Assembly (NCBI GenBank): GCA_002311665.1
Contig: DBYX01000012.1
Span: 1 to 28,344, forward strand
DNA length: 28,344 bases
DNA from: Lachnoclostridium sp. UBA1175
GTDB lineage: Bacteria; Bacillota; Clostridia; Lachnospirales; Lachnospiraceae
Direction of reading: 5' to 3'
The stretch's first letter is position 1; each line of letters begins with the position of its first letter. Both the position numbers and the translations under genes were made by a program. Shown piece after piece: positions 6,812 to 14,395 of the stretch. Under the pieces are notes generated by a model, which saw only the letters and a program-made list of their open reading frames with translations, made no database searches and had not been told where the DNA came from.

Positions 6812-7819
6812 TCAATCCAGCGGCCACGGCACCTCGGAGAGCGTCGCGTACATCACCGCCTTGATCGTGTGCATACGATTTTCCGCTTCATCGAACACCT
6901 TGCTGTACTTCGACTCGAACACCTCGTCGGTCACTTCCATCTCGTTGATACCGAACTTCTCACTGATCGTGAGACCGATCTCGGTGTTGAGGTCGTGGAA
7001 ACTCGGCAGGCAGTGCAGGAAGATCACATCGTCCGCCGCACGGTTGATGCAGTCCATCGTCACCTGGTACGGCAGAAGGTCGTTGATGCGCTCCGCCCAG
7101 ATCTCGTCCGGCTCACCCATCGAAACCCACACGTCCGTCGAGATGACGTCCGCGCCGGTTGTTCCCTCGACCACATCCTCGGTAAACTTGAGTGTCGCGC
7201 CCGACTCCGCAGCGTAACCGCGGCAGATCTCGATCAGCTCCTCGTTCGGCCAGTACTTCTTCGGCGCGCAGCACGTAAAATGAAGTCCCATCTTCGTGCA
7301 CGCGATCATCAGCGAGTTGCCGGTGTTGTAGCGCGCATCGCCCATATACGTGAGGCGGATGCCTTCCAGGTGTCCGAAGTAATCGCGGATCGTCAGCAGG
7401 TCCGCGAGCATCTGCGTCGGATGGTACTCGTTCGTCAGGCCGTTCCACACCGGAACGCCCGCATAGCGCGCGAGATCCTCCACGATCTCCTGGCCGTAGC
7501 CGCGGTACTCGATACCGTCGAACATGCGTCCGAGCACTCTCGCGGTGTCGCGGATACTCTCCTTCTTGCCGATCTGGGACGCCTTCGGGTCGAGGTAGGT
7601 CGCACCCATACCGAGGTCATACGCGGCAACCTCAAACGAGCATCGCGTTCTCGTGCTCGTCTTCTCGAAGATCAGCGCGATGTTCTTACCCTCGCAGCCG
7701 CGCACGCGCACGCGCTTTTTCTTGCAATCGCGAAGCCAGTCCGCAAGGTCGAGGAACTCCTTGATCTGCGTCGGCGTAAAATCCTTCAGTGTCAGAAATG
7801 ACTGTCCCTTGATATTCAT
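6812..7819 (-). CDS. argF: Ornithine carbamoyltransferase
   Basis: Transfers the carbamoyl group to ornithine to give citrulline (arginine synthesis), or runs in reverse in the arginine deiminase pathway. 335 aa, full length. Carbamoyl-phosphate site STRTR (55-59) and HPTQ (133-136), ornithine site with TDVWVSMGE (228-236), and HCLP (269-272) followed by SFHD. The HCLPxFHD form is common in ArcB-type enzymes, but no arcA or arcC is in the window, so the direction is undecided. ATG 7817-7819 follows AAGGAGAAG. It lies in a same-strand run with GH115 upstream and DUF6145-like downstream. Confidence 0.95.
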   Translation of the reverse strand: MNIKGQSFLTLKDFTPTQIKEFLDLADWLRDCKKKRVRVRGCEGKNIALIFEKTSTRTRCSFEVAAYDLGMGATYLDPKASQIGKKESIRDTARVLGRMFDGIEYRGYGQEIVEDLARYAGVPVWNGLTNEYHPTQMLADLLTIRDYFGHLEGIRLTYMGDARYNTGNSLMIACTKMGLHFTCCAPKKYWPNEELIEICRGYAAESGATLKFTEDVVEGTTGADVISTDVWVSMGEPDEIWAERINDLLPYQVTMDCINRAADDVIFLHCLPSFHDLNTEIGLTISEKFGINEMEVTDEVFESKYSKVFDEAENRMHTIKAVMYATLSEVPWPLD

Positions 7820-7870
7820 AAGTCTTCTCCTTATCGTGGTTATCTTGCGGAGCGCATATCGCCGTCTCCG

Positions 7871-10573
7871 TTATCTCTCATAATAAGTCTCCTGCGGCCC
7901 GAGGTAACTGCCCGCCGCAGCCCCGTCGCCCGATACGATGATCCGCTCAAGCACGGCCTCCGAATCCACCGCGCTCACCGTGACCGTGTGAACGCCGGCA
8001 GCCAGTTTTTCGGAAAATGTGTGCACTCTCGCGTTGATCATCACCCCGTGGCACCACTGCGGGTTGAAGCAGTCGCCGCTTCGGAAGCCCTGCGGGATGA
8101 TGTCGGTCACCGTCAGCGCGCCGTCGTCGATGCGAAGCGCGTATCGCACGCTTCCGCCGTTCTCGCGCGGGTTGTTCGGTGCGAACACGAGCACGAAATC
8201 ATACTCACCGTCCGCGGGCACCGCAAACCGGTATGTAAGAGCCGGCCCCTCGCCCGGCGCAAAATCGCGTCCGAGCGGCAGTACCGCCGCCGCGTCCCCG
8301 TTGCGGCCGTAGCCCTCAAGGATCGCGTACGCCGCATCGCCCGCCGCCACGCTCTTCGCGAAACGCGCGACATCCATGGCGATCACGCCGTCATCGTTCA
8401 TTATGTATGTGTCAGCCGGATAGCTCTCCGCCGCCCACGCGGGACGGACGGGCTTTCTCGCCGTCAGTCCGAACAATTTGCTCTCATAAAAGTTGGACGT
8501 TTCCGCCGCGCCTGCCGCACATGTTTTGTCTGCACCGCCTGACACGGTTCCGAGGTCCTCCTCGCGGAAGTTCTTCGGCAAATACGGCTTTGCCTCCGGC
8601 ACATACGTCCCGTCGGTGACTTCCGAAAGCCTGTGCACCGCAGGCGGTGCGCTTCCCTCGTCATTCCACTGCACGAACCCGATGTGCTTGCCGCTCATCA
8701 TACCGTTCCATTTGCCGCCGGCAACCGAATGATACAGTTTCACCAATTCGGCGTCCTCGCGGATCCGCGCCTCGGTGATGTCCGCGTACACGTCCGCACG
8801 GGCGTCGCGCTGCAGCAACAGCGCCTCGTTCGCGGCCGCCGCGATCATCATCTCGACCAGGTTGGCCGAAGCCGTCGCCGGGTAGATGACAAGCTCGAAC
8901 AGGCAATCCGCAAGCTCCGGTCGCACGCGCGCCGCAAGCCACTCACAGTTGTCTCGCAGGCGTCTGCACGCCGCCAACATCCGCGCCGCCTCACCATCCG
9001 CAGTGAGCGCGTACACCGAAGGGTGCAGCGTCTCCGGTCGTCGCTGCGCATTGAGCGCCGCATAGCCCGTGAGCGTCTCCGCAATGCGGATGACCGCCTC
9101 GTCGTGATCGCAGGCTTCAAAGCCTCCCGCGAACACATCGGCCGCAAACTGCCTCGTGTACCCGTCGGTCTCGTTCGGCCTCGTGCCGTAGCGCTCGAAG
9201 TCGTACGCAAGGTCCATGAAATAAGTGAGCGGATGCTCCTGCGGCTTAAGATCGCCGACATTGACGATCCATATGTCGCGGATCCCGGCTGCGTAGGCGC
9301 GCCCCATCTGCTCCCAGACCTTCGAGAGCTGCGTGGAGTTGACCCACTCGTACGAGACCGGCCCGCCGTGGTAGTCAAAATGATAGTACATTCCGAAGCC
9401 GCCGTTGTGCGCCCGAAGCTCCTCCGACGGGAGCGTGCGCATATTTCCGTAGTTGTCCTCACAGAACATCAGCGTCACGCCGTCGAGCTCCGGCTCGCCC
9501 ATAAGGCCGGGCGTCGTCGCGTCGCCGTAGAAGAACGGCTCCACTTCCTTATAAAGTGCGAGCATTCGCGGAACCTTTGTGAGGTCCTCGTTCACATACT
9601 CGCGGATCAGCTTATTTTGCGTGCGAAGAACTCTTCGCAGCAGATCGATATTGTCGGCGAGCGTCGCCTCTCTCCCGAGGATCGTCGAGTCCGCCTCCCC
9701 GCGCATACCGACCGTGATCACATTCTCAAAACGGCCGCTGCGCGCAAGTCCGTCCGCCCAGAACCGCGTGATGCCCTCCTCGTTCGTGAGGAAATTCCAC
9801 GCGTCGCCGTATACGGAATCCTTGCCGCGGAGGTACTTGTACTCCTCGCCCTGGCGGCAGCACGGCTCGTGGTGGGACGCGCCCATAACGACGCCGAGCT
9901 CGTCCGCAAGCTCCGCGTTCGCAAGCCCCGGACCGTCGTTCGGGAAGATCGCGGACCACATCGCGGGCCACAGGTAGTTGCCCCTCATGCGGAGAAGGAG
10001 CAGGAACACCTGCTCGTACATTTTCGCGTTGAAACCTCCGAAGAGGTTGTTGGTCCAGGTGCCGAAGGAGGGCCACTCGTCGTTGATGAAAAATCCGCGG
10101 TACCTGACCGACGGCTCCTTCGAGACATACGGAAGATCCGCAACCACAATCTCATCGCGCTTCGCCGGCGCCGCATCCGCGAACCACACCCACGGCGTCA
10201 CGCCGATCCTGCGGCTCACCTCGAACATACCGTAGATCGTGCCGCGCTTGTCGCTACCGTAGATGACGAGTGCCTCCGCCACGTTCGACAGCGGCCTCTC
10301 CACGCACGCCAACGTGAACACTTCCCTCTTTCCGTCTCCTTCGGAAAATGAAGCGAACAGCCCTTCCGGGTCCCCCGCTGTCACACCGGCCGTGCCGATC
10401 AGCACCGCCCTCTCGCCGAGTTCTGCCGCATCGCGCACGACGCGAGGCCGCACTCCGCCGACGAGCGCGATGTCGTCCGCGAGCACTTCCGCCACGCGCA
10501 CCACGCCCGGCAATGCCTTCGGGCCGACATAGATGTCGGCAGCCGTATGGTTTTGTACCAGGTTAAACCCCAT
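7871..10573 (-). CDS. Glycoside hydrolase family 115 (xylan alpha-glucuronidase)
   Basis: A 900-aa GH115 enzyme; the family removes (4-O-methyl)glucuronic acid side chains from glucuronoxylan and its oligosaccharides. N-terminal domain (about 1-150) with YGSDKRGTIYGMFEVSRRIGVTPWVWFAD (106-133), catalytic barrel beginning at RYRGFFINDEWPSFGTW (158-173) and including NYLWPAMWSAIFPNDGP, ASHHEPCCR and GDLKPQEHPLTYFMDLAYDFERYG, and a C-terminal beta domain (about 730-890). No signal peptide is present, so it acts in the cytosol on imported acidic xylo-oligosaccharides. It sits 18 bp after truA and 51 bp before argF, far from other sugar genes. Two CATTTTCCG copies lie in the coding sequence (8011, 10342). 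Confidence 0.93.
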   Translation of the reverse strand: MGFNLVQNHTAADIYVGPKALPGVVRVAEVLADDIALVGGVRPRVVRDAAELGERAVLIGTAGVTAGDPEGLFASFSEGDGKREVFTLACVERPLSNVAEALVIYGSDKRGTIYGMFEVSRRIGVTPWVWFADAAPAKRDEIVVADLPYVSKEPSVRYRGFFINDEWPSFGTWTNNLFGGFNAKMYEQVFLLLLRMRGNYLWPAMWSAIFPNDGPGLANAELADELGVVMGASHHEPCCRQGEEYKYLRGKDSVYGDAWNFLTNEEGITRFWADGLARSGRFENVITVGMRGEADSTILGREATLADNIDLLRRVLRTQNKLIREYVNEDLTKVPRMLALYKEVEPFFYGDATTPGLMGEPELDGVTLMFCEDNYGNMRTLPSEELRAHNGGFGMYYHFDYHGGPVSYEWVNSTQLSKVWEQMGRAYAAGIRDIWIVNVGDLKPQEHPLTYFMDLAYDFERYGTRPNETDGYTRQFAADVFAGGFEACDHDEAVIRIAETLTGYAALNAQRRPETLHPSVYALTADGEAARMLAACRRLRDNCEWLAARVRPELADCLFELVIYPATASANLVEMMIAAAANEALLLQRDARADVYADITEARIREDAELVKLYHSVAGGKWNGMMSGKHIGFVQWNDEGSAPPAVHRLSEVTDGTYVPEAKPYLPKNFREEDLGTVSGGADKTCAAGAAETSNFYESKLFGLTARKPVRPAWAAESYPADTYIMNDDGVIAMDVARFAKSVAAGDAAYAILEGYGRNGDAAAVLPLGRDFAPGEGPALTYRFAVPADGEYDFVLVFAPNNPRENGGSVRYALRIDDGALTVTDIIPQGFRSGDCFNPQWCHGVMINARVHTFSEKLAAGVHTVTVSAVDSEAVLERIIVSGDGAAAGSYLGPQETYYER

Positions 10574-10591
10574 TGTTCTGTCCGCCTGTTG

Positions 10592-11359
10592 TCAGTATTC
10601 TACTTTCCAGAGCGTAAGCCCGTGCGCCGGAGCCATCGCCCCCGCGCGCTCGCGGTCCTTCGCCTCAAGGATGGCCGTCATCTCCGCAGGCTCGCGCTCC
10701 CCGCGTCCGACCTCAAGAAGGGTCCCCGTAAGGATTCGCACCATATTCTGCAGAAACCCGTTGCCGGTATATGTCAGCCAGATCTCATCGTACTCCGTGT
10801 CGCCGCATGTCGTCGTCACTTCCTCGATCTCGATCGAAGTGATCCTGCGCACGCACGATTTCTTCATATGTTTATTGCCGCAGAAGCTCGTAAAATCATG
10901 CTCCCCGGTCAAAAGTGCCGCTGCCTCGCGCATCCGCCCAAGGTCGAGATCCTCGGGGATCCAGAGAATCTGCTGTCTGCCGAACACCGGCCTTACAAAC
11001 CCGGTGGAGAGGCGGTAGCGGTACGTCTTCGACTTCGCGTTCAGCCGCGCGTGGAACCGCGCATCGACGATCTTCGCGTCCGTCACGGCGATGTCCTTGG
11101 GGAGATACGTGTTCATCAGTTCCAGTATCTTCCCCGGACCGTAGGGCGTATCGACCTGAAAATTCGCCACCTGCCCCACGGCGTGAACGCCGGCGTCCGT
11201 GCGGCCGGAACCGTTCACCTCAATCTCCTGCTCGAAGAGCTTGCCGAGCATCGTCTCCAGCCGGCCCTGTATCGTGTTGTCCGTATTGCCCTGCTTCTGC
11301 CAGCCGTCGTAGCGGCTTCCGTCATACTGCAGGGTGACACATATATTCTTCTTGCTCAT
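10592..11359 (-). CDS. truA: tRNA pseudouridine synthase A
   Basis: Forms pseudouridine at tRNA positions 38-40. 255 aa, usual length. The catalytic aspartate is Asp55 in GSGRTDAGVHA; YDGSRYDGWQKQ and the C-terminal FLQNMVRILTGTLLEVGRGE are family signatures. The start ATG 11357-11359 lies only 11 bp after the stop of the Asp-rich membrane protein gene, so the two are co-transcribed. Confidence 0.96.
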   Translation of the reverse strand: MSKKNICVTLQYDGSRYDGWQKQGNTDNTIQGRLETMLGKLFEQEIEVNGSGRTDAGVHAVGQVANFQVDTPYGPGKILELMNTYLPKDIAVTDAKIVDARFHARLNAKSKTYRYRLSTGFVRPVFGRQQILWIPEDLDLGRMREAAALLTGEHDFTSFCGNKHMKKSCVRRITSIEIEEVTTTCGDTEYDEIWLTYTGNGFLQNMVRILTGTLLEVGRGEREPAEMTAILEAKDRERAGAMAPAHGLTLWKVEY

Positions 11360-11370
11360 ATCGTCTCCGG

Positions 11371-12567
11371 TTATTCCTCACCGGCATCATCCCCGTTATC
11401 CGCCGGAACTTCCGTCGGGGTTGCCTCCTCCTTCGGCGTCGGCGACGGTTCCGCAGCTTTCTCCGTAGGGGTCGCCGTCACTTCCTCAGGCACCTCGGTG
11501 GGAGTCGGGGTTGCCTCGGTCTCCGCAGGCGTCGGCGTCGCTTCGGTCTCCGCAGGCGTCGGCGTCGCTTCGGTCTCCGCAGGTGTCGGGGTTGCCTCGG
11601 TCTCCGCAGGAGTCGGGGTTGCCTCGGTCTCCGAAGGTGTCGGTGTCGCGTCACCCGAAGGCGTCAGATCAGGCGTTTCCGTAGGCGTCACCTCGCCGGG
11701 ATCCGGTGTCGGAGTCGGCTCCTCCGTCGGCGTTACCGCTGCCGTCGGAACGAGCTTCGGCGTCTTCGTGGGGATCGGCGTAGGCTTCGGAGTAGGTGTG
11801 TTCGTAGGACCCGAAGGCGTGGGTGTATTGGTCGGTGTTCCCGCCTCCGGTGTCGGTGTGAGCGTCTCGTCCGTCTCTCCCGGCGTAGGGCTCTCGATCC
11901 CCGCCTCAGGCGTGGGCGTGTTCTCCGGCGTAGGAGTATCCTTGACAGGCTCCTGCGTCGCCGTCGGGGTGTTCTCCCCGCCAGGCGTCATCGCCTGCGT
12001 GGGTGTCACCTTGCCTCCCTCGTTCGCGTTGTCGCCGGGGATCATCAGGATCATAATAAGGAACACAACGAGCACAAGGATCATTCCGGCAAATATCGCA
12101 AACGTGCGGTTTCGTATATTCTTCCAGATCCCGCCTCCGTCGCCGAACAGGCCGCCTTCGTCATCGTCCTCCTCATCGTCCTCTTCTTCATCGTCGTCGC
12201 GGTCGTCATCATCGTCCGCGTCGTCTTCGTCGCTGTCGCGGAACCCTACGGCATCGGGGTCGTACTCGTCGTAGTCGTCATCCCCGTTCGCGTCCTCGTC
12301 ATCCGCATCGTCATCGTCGTCCGCATCATCTTCGTCGTCGCGGTCGTCATCGTCGTCCGCGTCGTCATCGTCGACGTCTTCGTCTTCCGCATCGTCGGAG
12401 TCATCGTCCGCGTTCTCATCGAACGCATCCTCTTCCTCCTCAAGTTCATCCTTCTCAGGATCGTCATCGAACGCATCGTCGGCATCGCTGATGTCGTCCC
12501 CGTTGTCGCGGATCCCCTCGGCGATCTCCTCCGGATTTTCCGTTAAAATGTCATCGATCGACTTCAT
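11371..12567 (-). CDS. Asp-rich single-pass membrane protein with Thr-Pro stalk
   Basis: A 398-aa protein of unknown function. Residues about 28-138 are nearly all Asp and Glu with a few Ala, Arg and Ser; one transmembrane helix spans about 155-176; the remainder is an extracytoplasmic Thr/Pro/Glu stalk with a 9-residue repeat (ATPTPAETE) five times. No enzymatic domain, lipobox or sorting motif is seen. With the acidic end inside and no N-terminal signal, it is a type II-like membrane protein. ATG 12565-12567 follows GGGAGG. It is divergent from the VTC-DUF4956-CotH operon, and its stalk is a plausible CotH phosphorylation target; both ideas are inference. Confidence 0.8.
   Translation of the reverse strand: MKSIDDILTENPEEIAEGIRDNGDDISDADDAFDDDPEKDELEEEEDAFDENADDDSDDAEDEDVDDDDADDDDDRDDEDDADDDDDADDEDANGDDDYDEYDPDAVGFRDSDEDDADDDDDRDDDEEEDDEEDDDEGGLFGDGGGIWKNIRNRTFAIFAGMILVLVVFLIMILMIPGDNANEGGKVTPTQAMTPGGENTPTATQEPVKDTPTPENTPTPEAGIESPTPGETDETLTPTPEAGTPTNTPTPSGPTNTPTPKPTPIPTKTPKLVPTAAVTPTEEPTPTPDPGEVTPTETPDLTPSGDATPTPSETEATPTPAETEATPTPAETEATPTPAETEATPTPAETEATPTPTEVPEEVTATPTEKAAEPSPTPKEEATPTEVPADNGDDAGEE
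11513..11647 (-). repeat. 27-bp coding tandem repeat, 5 units
   Basis: Five 27-bp units (starting 11513, 11540, 11567, 11594, 11621), each encoding ATPTPAETE or a close variant. Silent differences between units show an older duplication kept at protein level. Copy number is likely to vary between strains. Confidence 0.85.
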
Positions 12568-12585
12568 GTTTTTTCCTCCCTTGCA

Positions 12586-12602
12586 ACCGGGTCCGACCCG
12601 GT
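12586..12602. promoter_or_regulatory. 17-bp perfect palindrome upstream of the Asp-rich gene
   Basis: ACCGGGTC, one central base, GACCCGGT. It lies in the 5' leader 18 bp upstream of the start codon, next to the ribosome binding site. It could be an operator or a leader hairpin that limits translation. Confidence 0.4.
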
Positions 12603-12692
12603 CGCTCCGCCCTCGGATTCGCTTTCCCCGGGCGGCTTTCGTGCTCAGTACCTGTCCGCGGGAAACACTCCCGCATAGTACTATGAAACAGA

Positions 12693-12698
12693 ATTATA
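12693..12698 (-). promoter_or_regulatory. Candidate extended -10 promoter of the Asp-rich gene
   Basis: TGATATAAT reading leftward, an extended -10 element with TATAAT at 12698-12693; the -35 region at 17 bp is TTGTGT, a partial match. It would give a leader of about 120 bases containing the palindrome at 12586-12602. Confidence 0.5.
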
Positions 12699-12756
12699 TC
12701 ACAACTCCCGTTTACACACAAGAAAAAGAGAATTTATGTAAAAAATATGAACGCAC

Positions 12757-12785
12757 TTGTTTATTTTTTGAAGTAACTGTATAAT
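12757..12785 (+). promoter_or_regulatory. Promoter of the VTC-DUF4956-CotH operon
   Basis: TTGTTT (12757-12762), 17-bp spacer, TATAAT (12780-12785), 37 bp upstream of the VTC start codon. The spacer is AT-rich. It faces away from the promoter of the Asp-rich gene, within a roughly 250-bp divergent region. Confidence 0.6.
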
Positions 12786-12821
12786 TACGAGAGTTATTGG
12801 ATTGAAAGGAGCATTCCGTGC

Positions 12822-13544
12822 ATGCTGTACAAAAACCCTTACGCGGAGCGCCCCAAACGCCATGAGATCAAAACCGTTCTGACGTACCCCCAGTACATCG
12901 AACTCCGGGCTCGCGTCGGCGGCATCATGACGCCGGATCCGCATATGCCGGGTCCCGAGGGGTACCGCATCACAAGTGTATATTTGGACACGCTGCTCGA
13001 GGATGCATACAACGAAAAGGACAGCGGTGTCCAGCACCGCAACAAATACCGCATCCGCGCGTACAACGGCGACGACTCCTTCATCGTTCTGGAGAACAAG
13101 GAGAAGATCGACGACCGCATCGCCAAATCCTCCGCGCGCATCACGCGGGCCGACTATGACGCGATACTCGGCGGGGATTTTACGCCGCTGCTCGCGTACG
13201 ACGATCCGCTGTGCCGGGAGGTCTACGGTCTGCATCAGGCCAAGGGTCTCAAGCCGAAAGTCATCATCGAATATCAGCGACAGGCGTATGTGCATCCGCT
13301 TTCGATGGTGCGCGTCACGTTCGACTGCCTGATCAGCGCCGGGGTCAACACGCTCGACATGTTCGACAGCACGATGGTCACGCGCCCGCTGTTCCCGCAG
13401 CAGGAAGTCGTCCTCGAAGTCAAATACGGTGAGTATTACCCGATGTATCTGAAGCAGCTGCTCCAGAACAACGGCATCAAGCTGGCCGTGTCCAAGTTCG
13501 TACTCGGCTGCGATTACCTGAAACAGAATTTCATTGTCCTGTAA
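12822..13544 (+). CDS. VTC-domain polyphosphate polymerase-like protein
   Basis: A 240-aa protein of the VTC/triphosphate-tunnel superfamily; in yeast Vtc4 this domain makes polyphosphate from ATP. Basic tunnel motifs are visible: RHEIK (13-17), KYRIRAY (75-81), LENKEKI (90-96), KVIIEYQRQAY, the LEVKYGEYYP near the end and SKF close to the C-terminus. No membrane segment is present. ATG 12822 follows AAAGGAG. It is followed by a DUF4956 membrane protein and a CotH kinase lipoprotein, a gene trio found together in many bacteria, so the product may be used or exported at the membrane (inference). Confidence 0.9.
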   Translation: MLYKNPYAERPKRHEIKTVLTYPQYIELRARVGGIMTPDPHMPGPEGYRITSVYLDTLLEDAYNEKDSGVQHRNKYRIRAYNGDDSFIVLENKEKIDDRIAKSSARITRADYDAILGGDFTPLLAYDDPLCREVYGLHQAKGLKPKVIIEYQRQAYVHPLSMVRVTFDCLISAGVNTLDMFDSTMVTRPLFPQQEVVLEVKYGEYYPMYLKQLLQNNGIKLAVSKFVLGCDYLKQNFIVL

Positions 13545-13582
13545 CGGTTCATATAATAAAGAGAAAAAGGAGCCCCCGAATC

Positions 13583-14245
13583 ATGTCCGATTACATTGCC
13601 GAAATCAAGAACCTGATGGGTCAGGCGGATTCCCTTACCACCACGACACCGATCAAGATCATCGCCTGCCTCACTTTCACGCTTGTGTGCGCGGCGATCA
13701 TCTACTGCGTATACCGCTTCTTCTACCGCGGCGCCTGCTACAGCGAGAACTTCGCGGTGCTGCTCGTTATGGTTGCTGTCATCACCGCGATGATCATCCT
13801 GACGATCTCCTCGAGCGTGGCTCTGTCACTCGGTACCATCGGTGCTCTGAGTATCATCCGTTTCCGTTCCGCGATCAAGGATCCCCTCGATGTCGGTTTC
13901 CTCTTCTGGTCCGTCGTCGTCGGTCTCACAACCGGCGCGGGGATGGTTCCCTTCGCTCTGATCGGTTCCCTCTTCATCGCGGTTCTCTACATTTTACTCA
14001 CCTTCCTTCGCACGTCGAAGGGCACCTACCTGCTTCTCGTCCGCTACGCCGATGAGGCTGCGGAAGAAGTCTCCAGGATCGTGGACGATCTCGACGGCCG
14101 CCTGAAGAACAAGACCACCTACAAGGACGAGACCGAGCTCACGGTGCAGATCCGCTTCAAGGGCACGGACACGCCGTTCCTCGACGATCTTCGGAAAATC
14201 CACGGTGTCTCCAACGCCGTGCTTGTGGAATTCACCGGCGAGTGA
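13583..14245 (+). CDS. DUF4956 membrane protein
   Basis: A 220-aa protein with about four membrane segments (roughly 24-46, 58-82, 104-122, 124-144) and a cytosolic C-terminal domain of some 75 residues with an ACT-like alternation of strands and helices. GTIGALSIIRFRSAIKDPLD (84-103) is the hallmark of the family. Function is unknown. DUF4956 genes are commonly adjacent to VTC-domain genes, as here (38 bp apart), suggesting a membrane partner of the polymerase. ATG 13583 is preceded by AAGGAG. Confidence 0.9.
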   Translation: MSDYIAEIKNLMGQADSLTTTTPIKIIACLTFTLVCAAIIYCVYRFFYRGACYSENFAVLLVMVAVITAMIILTISSSVALSLGTIGALSIIRFRSAIKDPLDVGFLFWSVVVGLTTGAGMVPFALIGSLFIAVLYILLTFLRTSKGTYLLLVRYADEAAEEVSRIVDDLDGRLKNKTTYKDETELTVQIRFKGTDTPFLDDLRKIHGVSNAVLVEFTGE

Positions 14246-14395
14246 CCGGTACGCGCGGTCCGTGGGGAACCGTGCAGCTGACAATTTGAACAGTGCGGAG
14301 CGGCGGGGTGCCGTTTCCGAACAAATATATGATATACCGGCGTCCGCGGCATTTTCCGTGTCGCGGGCGCTGTTGCGCGGAGGTAAGTTATTTCT
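14246..14395. other. Spacer between DUF4956 and cotH genes
   Basis: 150 bp without a gene. It contains a CATTTTCCG copy (14350-14358) placed in the loop of a short inverted repeat (CCGCG/CGCGG). There is no clear terminator, so cotH probably belongs to the same operon, although an AT-rich stretch near 14325-14338 could hold a weak promoter. Confidence 0.5.

Noticed and set aside
11513..11647. 27-bp repeats as a possible CRISPR array
   Set aside because: The units are directly abutting without spacers and encode an in-frame protein repeat.
8633..12274. Long plus-strand frames opposite GH115, truA and the stalk protein
   Set aside because: Compositions are Arg/His or Ser/Val/Gly shadows of the minus-strand genes.
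12150..12490. Asp-rich domain as a PASK-type target of lysine polyphosphorylation by the VTC product
   Set aside because: PASK tracts need Ser and Lys among acidic residues; this tract has almost no Lys and few Ser.
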